Positions 1 to 4,539 of a stretch of DNA of 6,226 bases are shown piece by piece. Positions within the stretch are counted from its first letter, which is position 1. Each line of letters opens with the position of its first letter. The notes below the pieces were generated by a model. The model did not search any database. It was not told the DNA's origin and was given only the letters and a program-made list of their open reading frames with translations. The translations under genes were made by a program, and so were the position numbers. Location: the NCBI GenBank assembly GCA_947629605.1, contig CANREK010000083.1:1-6226 (forward strand). Reading direction: 5' to 3'. Origin of the DNA: an uncultured Clostridia bacterium. GTDB taxonomy: Bacteria > Bacillota > Clostridia > Christensenellales > Borkfalkiaceae.

Positions 1-879
1 GCCCCGACTCTTCCCATTCACATCTCCACACAGGCCAACACGATGAATGCGGAGGCCGTGGCGTTTTGGACGGAGATGGGGGCACGACGCATCGTGCTTG
101 CGCGGGAGCTCTCTGTCCCCGAGATCGCGGCGATCCATGCCGCCTGTCCCGAGGCGGAACTCGAAGTCTTTGTCCACGGCGCGATGTGTATTTCGTACAG
201 CGGCAGATGCTACATGTCCGACTATATGGACGGCCGCTCGGCCAACCGCGGCGCATGTGTGCAGGCGTGCAGACGTGCCTACCGCATTCAGACCAAGGAG
301 GGCGCGTCGGAGGACTTCTACGACGTCGAAGAGGACGGCAAGATGGCCTACGTCATGAACAGCAAGGACCTCAACATGAGCGGATGCCTTGACGAGCTTC
401 GGGCGGCGGGCGTGAGTTCCTTGAAGATTGAGGGCCGCATGAAGGGGGAATTTTACCTCGCGACCGTCGTCAACGCCTACCGCAGGATGCTCGATGGGGG
501 GTGGAGCGAGGCGCTGAACGAGGAGCTTCTCTCCTGCCCGCACAGGCCGTACATCACCTCGGCGGAACTGAATGGGGGCACCATGTCGCAATCCACGGAC
601 AGTTCGCAGACGGGCGGCAGATACGATTTCATCGGCATCGTCACGGACATGGTAGGGGCAAAACCCGTCTTGGAGATGCGGACACGCTTTTTTGAGGGGG
701 ACGAGCTGGAAATTTTGTCGCCCTCCGAAACGTTCGGGAAAAAGTTCGTCGTGAGCGGCCTCTGCGGCCCCGACGGCGCCCCGTGCAGCGACGCAAAGCT
801 CGTACAGGCGAAGTACACCCTTGACTGCCCGTACCCTCTCCGCCTCGGCGACATTTTGCGAAGAGCAAGAAAGAAGTGA
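1..879 (+). CDS. U32 family protein (RlhA/TrhP-type RNA hydroxylase), 3' part
   Basis: The reading frame is open from base 1, so the gene begins upstream; 292 residues are visible and end at TGA 877-879. The fragment opens with PIHISTQAN, typical of the U32 family TIM-barrel core. Residues 55-73 fit the U32 family signature (E-x-F-x2-G-[SA]-x-C-x4-G-x-C-x-x-S). Cys63, Cys70, Cys86 and Cys90 have the spacing of the family's four iron-sulfur-ligating cysteines. KIEGRMK follows at 142-148. About residues 204-292 form the small C-terminal beta domain of longer family members. Although named peptidases, characterised bacterial members (RlhA, TrhP) hydroxylate 23S rRNA C2501 or tRNA wobble uridine using prephenate-dependent chemistry. 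Which RNA this one modifies cannot be told from the fragment. An intramolecular ATG at 43 is not the true start, because the family sequence continues upstream of it. No Shine-Dalgarno or promoter is visible. Family confidence is high; the exact substrate is unknown. Confidence 0.9.
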   Translation, partial: APTLPIHISTQANTMNAEAVAFWTEMGARRIVLARELSVPEIAAIHAACPEAELEVFVHGAMCISYSGRCYMSDYMDGRSANRGACVQACRRAYRIQTKEGASEDFYDVEEDGKMAYVMNSKDLNMSGCLDELRAAGVSSLKIEGRMKGEFYLATVVNAYRRMLDGGWSEALNEELLSCPHRPYITSAELNGGTMSQSTDSSQTGGRYDFIGIVTDMVGAKPVLEMRTRFFEGDELEILSPSETFGKKFVVSGLCGPDGAPCSDAKLVQAKYTLDCPYPLRLGDILRRARKK

Positions 880-882
880 AGA

Positions 883-910
883 ATTAAAAATTAAAAATTA
901 TAAATTAAAA
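883..910. repeat. AT-rich heptanucleotide tandem repeat
   Basis: Four consecutive 7-bp units, ATTAAAA, ATTAAAA, ATTATAA and ATTAAAA, start 4 bases after the stop codon of the U32 gene and stop sharply at the GC-rich sequence that follows. It is the first block of the gene-free stretch 880-1210. No coding function is visible. It could be a slippage-prone microsatellite or the edge of a dispersed intergenic repeat. Confidence 0.75.
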
Positions 911-932
911 ATTGCGGTGGATGATTTGGAAT

Positions 933-960
933 GCGGCGGGGCGCCTTTGCGCCCCGCCGC
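933..960. repeat. GC-rich perfect hairpin
   Basis: A perfect 12-bp stem (933-944 with 949-960) closes a CTTT loop. No T-run follows on either strand, so it does not look like an intrinsic terminator. It lies directly 5' of the ATGCT hairpin at 963-996. The same order, GC-rich palindrome then CTCATGCTGA, recurs at 3742-3786, so the two probably form one composite repeat. Confidence 0.7.
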
Positions 961-962
961 TC

Positions 963-996
963 ATGCTGACCCTGAGCGTAGCCGAAGGGGAAGCAT
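963..996 (+). repeat. ATNCT hairpin repeat, copy 1 (ATGCT form)
   Basis: Read on the plus strand: ATGCT (963-967), GA, CCCT (970-973), a 12-nt loop, AGGG (986-989), GA, AGCAT (992-996). The two GA steps face each other as tandem G.A mismatches between a 5-bp and a 4-bp stem. The four other copies in the window have the same 5-bp stem and facing GA steps. Confidence 0.75.
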
Positions 997-1041
997 CCCG
1001 GCAAACCTACGGAAGCATATACTCCGCCCGTTTGCTGGGAT
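995..1041. repeat. 12-bp inverted repeat linking hairpin copies 1 and 2
   Basis: Bases 995-1006 (ATCCCGGCAAAC) pair with 1030-1041 (GTTTGCTGGGAT) with one G.T wobble. The arms overlap the ends of the flanking ATNCT hairpins (copy 1 and copy 2). The block 961-1070 is therefore a mosaic of nested and adjacent palindromes. It has no T-run and no open reading frame worth calling. Confidence 0.6.
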
Positions 1042-1068
1042 TCTTCGCCCCACAAGGGGGCTCAGAAT
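1040..1068 (-). repeat. ATNCT hairpin repeat, copy 2 (ATTCT form)
   Basis: On the minus strand it reads ATTCT, GA, GCCCC, a CTTGT loop, GGGGC, GA, AGAAT. The 5-bp and inner 5-bp stems are perfect and are separated by facing GA steps. It is inverted relative to copy 1. Confidence 0.75.
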
Positions 1069-1086
1069 GAGCGGTCGGTGCTCATG

Positions 1087-1113
1087 CTACCCCCTCCCCA
1101 AGGAGGGGGGTAG
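1087..1113. repeat. C/G-rich stem (TACCCCC family)
   Basis: CTACCCCCTCC (1087-1097) pairs with GGAGGGGGGTAG (1102-1113) with a single bulged G around a CCAA loop. The same TACCCCC...GGGGGTA vocabulary forms the ends of the larger element at 3801-3915, so this is likely a short relative or a remnant. The strand continues with another G-run to 1122. Confidence 0.55.
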
Positions 1114-1116
1114 GGG

Positions 1117-1154
1117 GGTGGGCAACGCACTCCAATCATTCCCCACCGTTTTTT
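1117..1154 (+). terminator. possible intrinsic terminator downstream of the U32 gene
   Basis: GGTGGG (1117-1122) can pair with CCCACC (1142-1147) around a 19-nt loop, followed by G and six T residues (1149-1154). The stem is short and the loop large. The site lies about 240 bp after the U32 stop codon, beyond the repeats. It is the only plus-strand stem with a real T-run in this stretch. Confidence 0.3.
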
Positions 1155-1170
1155 ATATTTGATTTTGGAT

Positions 1171-1197
1171 CCGCGTTCAGAATGAGCGCGGGGTTTT
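1171..1197 (+). terminator. stem-loop with short T-run before the SPOR-like gene
   Basis: CCGCGTTCA (1171-1179) pairs with TGAGCGCGG (1183-1191) around a GAA loop, with one T.G wobble. GGTTTT follows. The loop strand contains TTCAGAATGA, the right-hand end of the ATNCT repeat family, so the structure may be a repeat fragment that doubles as a weak terminator. Its 3' end is 14 bases from the next start codon. Confidence 0.35.
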
Positions 1198-1210
1198 CAT
1201 ATACTGTACT

Positions 1211-1891
1211 ATGATGCAAAGATATCGACTGCGGGTCAAGGGGCTCATCATCTCCGTTCTCGCCTTCATCGCATGCCTTGCGATCTTCCTTGTCCTCGTA
1301 TTCTATACAGGGCGCGCACGGGCGGATGTCACCCTCGATCTCAAATACTACTTCCTTGTCCGCGACTGCGACGACAGCACCTCGGCCGCCGTCGTGGGAG
1401 AGGTCTATTCTGCGGGCGGCGCGGGCTATCTCGATGGGGAAAGCGTCATTCTCGCGTGCTATGACGCCAAGGCCGACGCGCGGCGGGTGTGCTCCCTCAT
1501 GGAACAGAAGGGGGAAACCGTGCATGTGACGGAGCGGGAACTCAAAAGTCTGACCCTCCGCGGCGACAGGGCACGGTATGGGGAGAAGGTCGAGGAGAAC
1601 GCCGAGACGGCGAAGAGCGTCGCCCGTCTCCTCTACGACACGGCGAACGGCCTCGAAACGGGAACGCTCTCCCAGAGCCTCGCCAAGGCCAACGTCAAGG
1701 GCGCGGCAGATGCCTTAAACGGGCTCATCGCCCGCAACACCGACGAAGTTTTTGAAGCGTGGAACCGCACGCTCTACGCGGTCGCGGCGGACCTCCGTGA
1801 CGTGACGGGCGGTCTGCTCTTTGCCAAGGACGTGCGCTATGTGCAGATCTCCCTCTGCTGCGGCCTTCTCGCCATGGACCGCTGCTTTTGA
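1211..1891 (+). CDS. membrane-anchored protein with SPOR-like region
   Basis: The product is 226 residues. A basic N-terminus (MMQRYRLRVK) is followed by one hydrophobic segment at about residues 11-32, so it is predicted to be a type II membrane protein with the bulk outside the cell. Residues 45-108 have the pattern of a SPOR domain: KYYFLV as first strand, an Ala-rich helix, a GGAGY turn, SVILACY as second strand, then a second Ala/Arg helix and ETVHVTE. SPOR domains bind denuded peptidoglycan in cell-division and sporulation proteins. Residues 125-226 look helical and match no family I recognise. ATG 1211 and ATG 1214 are the only starts before an in-frame TGA at 1160. No good Shine-Dalgarno sequence is seen. 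The stop TGA 1889-1891 lies 11 bases before the likely kinase start, which suggests an operon. The SPOR assignment is by pattern only and is weak; the membrane segment is clear. Confidence 0.75.
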   Translation: MMQRYRLRVKGLIISVLAFIACLAIFLVLVFYTGRARADVTLDLKYYFLVRDCDDSTSAAVVGEVYSAGGAGYLDGESVILACYDAKADARRVCSLMEQKGETVHVTERELKSLTLRGDRARYGEKVEENAETAKSVARLLYDTANGLETGTLSQSLAKANVKGAADALNGLIARNTDEVFEAWNRTLYAVAADLRDVTGGLLFAKDVRYVQISLCCGLLAMDRCF

Positions 1892-1902
1892 GAGTGCGGA
1901 AA

Positions 1903-2799
1903 ATGGTCAAAACTTTGGGCATGAACTGTCTTTTTATCTACAATCCGAACAGCGGAAAGGGGAAAATTTCAAAACAGCTCCCCTTGATACGGAGAAAATT
2001 GTCGGAAAAGTACGACCGCGTCGAAGTCGTCGCGGCCGAGAGCGCCGAGGACCTGCAAGCGCGGGTGAAGGCGGCCGACTGCGACGTCGTCTTTTCGGGC
2101 GGGGACGGGACCTTTCACGCCGTGTTACAGGCGGCGGAGGGAAAGACCCTCGGCTATCTTCCCTCGGGGACGGTCAACGACGTCGCCCGCTCGCTCGGCA
2201 TTCCGCGCACCGTCAAGGGGGCCCTCGACGTCATCTTGAAGGGCCGCCCCGAGACCGTCGACTGCATGGCGACGGGAAAGAGCTATTCCGCCTATGTCGC
2301 GGCGGCGGGCGCCTTCACCGAGACGACCTATAACACCCCGCAGACGCAGAAAAAGCTCCTCGGGCCCCTTGCCTACGCCATCCACGGCATCCGCCACGGC
2401 CTTCCGCTCAAAGTGTTCCCCGTCGAGATCGTCTGCGACGGCCGCACGGTGAAAGAAAATACCGTCTTGATCCTCGTGCTCAACGGCAGGTCGGTAGCGG
2501 GCTTCCCCGTCAACAGGGCGGCGAGCATGCGCGACGGCAAGATGGAAGTGGTGCTCATCCGTCAGGCGAAGCGGCCGAATTTCCTCAAAAAGATGGGCGC
2601 GTTCTTCTCGATCGGCACCGTCTTTCTCTTCGGCATCCGCATCAAAAAGCGGGACATTCTCTTCCTGCAAGGCAGGCATGTGTCGATCAAGACGGAGGCG
2701 ACGCTCGTGTGGGATCTCGACGGCGAAGAGGGCCCCCGCGGCAACATCGACATTTCTCTTGCCGCCGACCGCGTAAAGCTCTATCTTCCGCCCTCATAG
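1903..2799 (+). CDS. diacylglycerol kinase family lipid kinase (YegS/BmrU/DgkB type)
   Basis: The product has 298 residues from ATG 1903, close to the roughly 300 usual for the family. These soluble or peripheral kinases phosphorylate diacylglycerol or related lipids with ATP at the inner face of the membrane. IYNPNSGKGK at 12-21 is the N-terminal nucleotide-binding motif, GGDGTFH at 66-72 is the family's signature GGDGT loop, and LPSGTVND at 86-93 is the following conserved motif. Near the C-terminus DLDGEEGP (271-278) is the conserved DGE element that carries the catalytic acid. Alternative starts are TTG 1888 (overlapping the upstream stop), GTG 1894 and ATG 1921. ATG 1921 gives the shortest lead into IYNP and is also credible. 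ATG 1903 was preferred because GAGAG at 1890-1894 sits 8 bases ahead of it. The tight spacing to the SPOR-like gene suggests co-transcription. The substrate lipid cannot be told. Confidence 0.92.
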   Translation: MVKTLGMNCLFIYNPNSGKGKISKQLPLIRRKLSEKYDRVEVVAAESAEDLQARVKAADCDVVFSGGDGTFHAVLQAAEGKTLGYLPSGTVNDVARSLGIPRTVKGALDVILKGRPETVDCMATGKSYSAYVAAAGAFTETTYNTPQTQKKLLGPLAYAIHGIRHGLPLKVFPVEIVCDGRTVKENTVLILVLNGRSVAGFPVNRAASMRDGKMEVVLIRQAKRPNFLKKMGAFFSIGTVFLFGIRIKKRDILFLQGRHVSIKTEATLVWDLDGEEGPRGNIDISLAADRVKLYLPPS

Positions 2800-2801
2800 A
2801 G

Positions 2802-2834
2802 GGTCGAATTTTGGCGAATCGACAGCGACCGACA
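2802..2834. promoter_or_regulatory. cluster of four Spo0A-box-like heptamers
   Basis: The 0A-box core is TGNCGAA, best TGTCGAA. On the plus strand GGTCGAA (2802-2808) and TGGCGAA (2812-2818) start exactly 10 bp apart. On the minus strand TGTCGAT (2818-2824) and TGTCGGT (2828-2834) are also 10 bp apart. The tandem pair GGTCGAATTTTGGCGAA closely resembles the 10-bp-spaced pair at the B. subtilis abrB promoter. The cluster lies just after the kinase stop and about 60-95 bp upstream of the -35 box of the Spo0A-like gene. Autoregulation is an inference; only TGGCGAA fits the core fully. A weak stem (2803-2807 with 2819-2823) overlaps it. Confidence 0.4.
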
Positions 2835-2877
2835 ATTTTATTCAAAATTATATAAATTTTGTAAAAAATTTATCCGA

Positions 2878-2891
2878 TTTTTGTACAAAAA
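2878..2891. promoter_or_regulatory. 14-nt perfect palindrome next to the spo0A-like promoter
   Basis: TTTTTGTACAAAAA is a perfect palindrome ending 4 bases before the -35 box at 2896. The position suits an activator or repressor site. It is also within AT-rich sequence, where such palindromes arise easily, so the regulatory reading is tentative. Confidence 0.35.
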
Positions 2892-2895
2892 TGAC

Positions 2896-2924
2896 TTTAC
2901 AAATCCGAATTTGTGTTTTATAAT
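2896..2924 (+). promoter_or_regulatory. sigma-A-type promoter of the spo0A-like gene
   Basis: The -35 box TTTACA (2896-2901, one mismatch to TTGACA) and -10 box TATAAT (2919-2924, perfect) are separated by 17 bp. Transcription would start near 2931, giving a leader of about 34 nt. This is one of the two strongest promoters in the window and indicates housekeeping expression. Confidence 0.8.
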
Positions 2925-2930
2925 TGCTTT

Positions 2931-2954
2931 CGCAACTCAAAAAATCGAGTTGTG
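2931..2954 (+). promoter_or_regulatory. 5' leader stem-loop ahead of the Shine-Dalgarno
   Basis: CGCAACTC (2931-2938) pairs with GAGTTGTG (2947-2954), with one G.T wobble, around an AAAAAATC loop. It begins at the predicted transcription start and ends one base before the Shine-Dalgarno GAGGT (2956-2960). Such 5'-terminal stems usually protect mRNA from 5'-end decay. An effect on translation is possible. Confidence 0.45.
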
Positions 2955-2964
2955 TGAGGTAACT

Positions 2965-3717
2965 ATGAAACGAATTTTGATTCTTGAAAGCAACGAGGCC
3001 TTTGCAAATGAGTTGAAAGAGTACTTCAACGGCAGAAAAGATTTTGAAGTTTGCGGCGTGACGGGCGACGGGGCGGAGGGCATAAAACTGCTCGGCACGC
3101 AGTCGCCTTCCGTCACCGTTTTGAGCCTGTTCTTGCAGAATGCCGACGGCTTCACCGTGCTCGAAGAGGCCAAGCGTCTCGGCAAAAAGACGGATTTTAT
3201 CGTGCTCGGCAACTTTTCCGACGACAAGATCATCAACCGCGTCATCTCCCTCGGCGCGAGGTACTATTTTATGAAGCCCGTCTCCGCACAGCTCGTCGGC
3301 GACAGGGTGTTGGAGCTCTGTGCGGACGTCTTTCCGCCCAAGGAGACCTTTGAGAGAAAGAGGGCGGGCTCCTTGGAGGAGAGAATTTCCAACATCTTCA
3401 TCTCCATCGGGATCCCGCCGCACATCAAGGGGTATAAATATCTTCGCGAAGGCATCAAGATGGCCGTCGAGGACCCCACTATCATCAACAATGTGACCAA
3501 GGGGCTCTATCCCATCATCGGCCAGCGCTTTGAGACGAGCGCAAGCAAGGTGGAACGCGCCATCCGCCACGCCATCGAAGTGGCTTGGAACAGGGGCCGT
3601 GTCGAAGCCATCAACGCCATCTTCGGCGCCCGCGTCTACATCGGCTCCGAAAAGCCGACCAACAGCGAATTCATCGCCCTCGTCGCCGACAAACTCATCC
3701 TCGAAAACATGGTGTAA
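2965..3717 (+). CDS. spo0A: Spo0A homologue with degenerate receiver domain
   Basis: The product has 250 residues, slightly shorter than B. subtilis Spo0A (267). ATG 2965 was chosen because GAGGT (2956-2960) precedes it at good spacing and MKRILILES is a normal receiver start. An upstream in-frame extension to 2881 runs through the promoter. Residues 1-120 are a receiver fold. Residues 138-250 are the Spo0A C-terminal DNA-binding domain, with HIKGYKYLREGI (153-164), the recognition-helix region SKVERAIRHAIEVAWNRG (194-211) and KPTNSEFIALVADKL (230-244), all nearly as in Bacillus. The receiver is odd. Aligned to Bacillus, the phospho-acceptor Asp56 is Ser54 (AGC at 3124-3126), the acidic pair DD is Glu8-Ser9, and the switch Thr in LTAF is Gly82 (LGNF). 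Only the conserved Lys (104, KPVS) remains. Classical aspartyl phosphorylation is therefore unlikely. Neighbours are not the usual recN/spoIVB, so this may be a paralogue. Family assignment is certain; the mode of regulation is inference. Confidence 0.95.
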   Translation: MKRILILESNEAFANELKEYFNGRKDFEVCGVTGDGAEGIKLLGTQSPSVTVLSLFLQNADGFTVLEEAKRLGKKTDFIVLGNFSDDKIINRVISLGARYYFMKPVSAQLVGDRVLELCADVFPPKETFERKRAGSLEERISNIFISIGIPPHIKGYKYLREGIKMAVEDPTIINNVTKGLYPIIGQRFETSASKVERAIRHAIEVAWNRGRVEAINAIFGARVYIGSEKPTNSEFIALVADKLILENMV

Positions 3718-3734
3718 GAGGCCTTTGCAAGGCA

Positions 3735-3763
3735 CACAAAAAGCGTGCGCCGCGGCGCACGCT
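3735..3763 (-). terminator. perfect 22-nt GC palindrome with T-run on the minus strand
   Basis: Bases 3742-3763 are a perfect palindrome (AGCGTGCGCC, GC, GGCGCACGCT). On the minus strand it is followed by TTTTTGTG, the form of an intrinsic terminator for leftward transcription such as from the XRE gene ending at 4093. On the plus strand CATGCTGAA follows instead, so it would not terminate the spo0A-like gene. It is also the GC-rich half of the composite repeat seen at 933-996, so the terminator role is uncertain. Confidence 0.4.
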
Positions 3764-3764
3764 C

Positions 3765-3786
3765 ATGCTGAACGAATGCGAAGCAT
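3765..3786 (+). repeat. ATNCT hairpin repeat, copy 3 (ATGCT form)
   Basis: ATGCT (3765-3769), GA, the 8-nt loop ACGAATGC, GA, AGCAT (3782-3786). This is the minimal form of the family. It is directly preceded by the GC-rich palindrome 3742-3763, as copy 1 is by 933-960. Confidence 0.75.
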
Positions 3787-3800
3787 ACCATTATTGCCAA

Positions 3801-3915
3801 GGCCTACCCCCTTTGGGGGGAGGCTCCGCCGCAGGCGGTGGTGGGGGGATTCTGCCTACCCCCCCATCCGTCTTTGCTGGCGCAAATCCACCCTCCCCCC
3901 GTAGGGGGTAGGGCC
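3801..3915. repeat. 115-bp element with C/G-rich terminal inverted repeats (MITE-like)
   Basis: The left end 3801-3823 begins GGCCTACCCCCT and ends GGGGGGAGG. The reverse complement of the right end 3891-3915 is the same apart from one inserted C and two mismatches (TT against AC). Inside lie two further stems: GTGGGGGG (3841-3848) with CCCCCCCA (3859-3866), and TTTGC (3873-3877) with GCAAA (3882-3886). No open reading frame and no obvious target-site duplication were seen. It resembles the short palindromic, non-autonomous repeats common between genes in gut Bacillota. Mobility is inferred from the inverted ends alone. Confidence 0.55.
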
Positions 3916-3917
3916 TT

Positions 3918-3954
3918 TTGCGGTGATCCTTCGACTTCGCTCAGGATGACGCAA
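3918..3954 (-). repeat. ATNCT hairpin repeat, copy 4 (ATCCT form)
   Basis: On the minus strand the core (3926-3947) reads ATCCT, GA, GCGAAGTC, GA, AGGAT. An outer 5-bp stem, TTGCG (3918-3922) with CGCAA (3950-3954), flanks it. This copy carries C and G at the variable stem position where the others have G and C or T and A. Confidence 0.75.
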
Positions 3955-3971
3955 TCAGAATGGTTCGTATT

Positions 3972-4043
3972 CGCCCCGCGAGATTCTTCGGGTCAAGTCA
4001 TCGGACTTCGTACAACATCCGCCGCTCAGAATGACGCGGGGCG
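3972..4043 (-). repeat. ATNCT hairpin repeat, copy 5, extended (ATTCT form)
   Basis: The core stem ATTCT (3983-3987) with AGAAT (4028-4032), plus the facing GA steps on the minus strand, encloses a 36-nt loop. That loop contains its own 5-bp stem, AAGTC (3995-3999) with GACTT (4004-4008). An outer perfect 9-bp stem, CGCCCCGCG (3972-3980) with CGCGGGGCG (4035-4043), encloses the whole. A GC-rich palindrome, GGCGCCATGGCGCC, follows at 4040-4053. This is the most elaborate copy. Confidence 0.7.
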
Positions 4044-4092
4044 CCATGGCGCCGCACTCGCCGGTCGTCTGCGGGCTTCGATGCGGCAAAAC

Positions 4093-4398
4093 TCACTTCC
4101 AGCTCTTGACAAGCTCTTTCAAGAGTTCCTTTTGGGTGGGAGAAAGAGTTCTGTATTCCGCGAGAAAGGGGTCCTCCTGCGCGGCGGAAGGGACCCGCGT
4201 GTCGCTCTTTCCGACGAGATAATCGAGAGAGACGCCGAAATAGTCGGCGATGAGCAGCAGTTTTTTGACGGGCGGGATCTCCGATGTGCTCTCCCACATG
4301 CCGACGCTCCCCGTGCCGACGCCGAGCTCCCTCGCAAGCTTTGCCTGTGACAGCCCTCTCTCTTCCCGCAGTTCCTTGATCCGAAACGAAAAACTCAT
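4093..4398 (-). CDS. XRE-family transcriptional repressor
   Basis: The product has 101 residues from ATG 4396-4398. This start is favoured by AGAGGA (Shine-Dalgarno) 4 bases ahead of it and by the typical family opening FRIKELREERGLSQ. An in-frame ATG at 4464 would add 22 residues through the intergenic region and is not preferred. Residues about 5-60 are a Cro/CI-type helix-turn-helix: RIKELREERGLSQ, then AKLARELGV as helix 2, TGSVGMWE as recognition helix, then the stabilising SLDYLVGKS. Residues 75-101 form a charged tail (LSPTQKELLKELVKSW) likely used for dimerisation. It is divergent from the small gene at 4540, and a perfect palindrome sits between them, so it probably represses that gene. 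No convincing -35/-10 pair was found for its own promoter. Confidence 0.9.
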   Translation of the reverse strand: MSFSFRIKELREERGLSQAKLARELGVGTGSVGMWESTSEIPPVKKLLLIADYFGVSLDYLVGKSDTRVPSAAQEDPFLAEYRTLSPTQKELLKELVKSWK

Positions 4399-4466
4399 AT
4401 CTTCCTCTGCATCGATTTTATCATAAAGTATGAGCAAAAAAAATATTCCGACCCATTCACTCAAAT

Positions 4467-4499
4467 TTTATGAGTATTTGGTTGACAAATACTCATAAA
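4467..4499. promoter_or_regulatory. 14-bp perfect inverted-repeat operator
   Basis: The left arm 4467-4480 (TTTATGAGTATTTG) and right arm 4486-4499 (CAAATACTCATAAA) are perfectly complementary around the 5-nt centre GTTGA. The -35 box TTGACA (4482-4487) lies in the centre and first bases of the right arm, so a bound dimer would exclude RNA polymerase. It is the natural operator candidate for the adjacent XRE protein. Single copies of the half-site core TATGAG also occur at 4429-4434 and, on the minus strand, over the repressor's own start codon. Confidence 0.75.
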
Positions 4500-4511
4500 T
4501 AATGATAAAAT
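4482..4511 (+). promoter_or_regulatory. sigma-A-type promoter of the small gene
   Basis: A perfect -35 TTGACA (4482-4487) and -10 TAAAAT (4506-4511) are separated by 18 bp. Transcription would start near 4518, about 22 nt before ATG 4540. The overlap with the inverted repeat at 4467-4499 predicts repression by steric exclusion. Confidence 0.75.
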
Positions 4512-4539
4512 AACCATAAAAACAGAGCGTGGAAATACG

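Larger units (their letters stand above)
880..1210. other. gene-free stretch between U32 and SPOR-like genes
   Basis: This 331-bp stretch holds no convincing gene. It is a mosaic of AT heptads (883-910), a GC hairpin (933-960), two oppositely oriented ATNCT hairpins (963-996, 1040-1068) joined by a 12-bp inverted repeat, a C/G-rich stem (1087-1113) and two possible terminators. TATACT at 1200-1205 resembles a -10 box but has no -35 partner, so the promoter of the SPOR-like gene was not located. Confidence 0.7.
3718..4092. other. gene-free stretch between spo0A-like and XRE genes
   Basis: This 375-bp stretch holds no convincing gene; short frames across it are proline/arginine-rich products of C/G runs. 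It contains the GC palindrome (3742-3763), three ATNCT hairpins (3765-3786, 3918-3954, 3972-4043) and the 115-bp element with inverted ends (3801-3915). Nothing specific was seen in 4054-4092. No plus-strand intrinsic terminator for the spo0A-like gene was found. Confidence 0.7.

Noticed and set aside
1102..1122. Possible G-quadruplex in the G-run
   Set aside because: Only three runs of three or more G separated by loops are present, so a three-tier quadruplex is not supported; only a two-tier form is possible.
1200..1205. TATACT as the -10 box of the SPOR-like gene
   Set aside because: No -35 match at 16-18 bp upstream, and transcription would start at the ATG itself; not enough to call a promoter.
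2881..2964. Longer N-terminus for the spo0A-like protein starting upstream of 2965
   Set aside because: It would be translated from the -35/-10 promoter region and lacks a ribosome-binding site, whereas ATG 2965 has GAGGT at proper spacing and a family-typical start.
2848..3735. 295-codon open frame on the minus strand covering the whole spo0A-like gene
   Set aside because: It mirrors the GC-rich third codon positions of the true gene, has no Shine-Dalgarno-supported start and shows no recognisable domain; the plus-strand product is unmistakably Spo0A.
3735..4043. CRISPR array
   Set aside because: The repeats vary in length, orientation and spacing and are hairpins of differing sequence; there are no regular spacers and no cas genes.
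3530..4350. Plus-strand open frames across the repeat stretch and the XRE gene
   Set aside because: They are Pro/Arg-rich translations of C/G-rich repeats or antisense to the clear XRE gene.
4399..4464. 22-residue N-terminal extension of the XRE protein
   Set aside because: The extension runs through AT-rich regulatory DNA; the shorter start has a good Shine-Dalgarno sequence and a normal family N-terminus.
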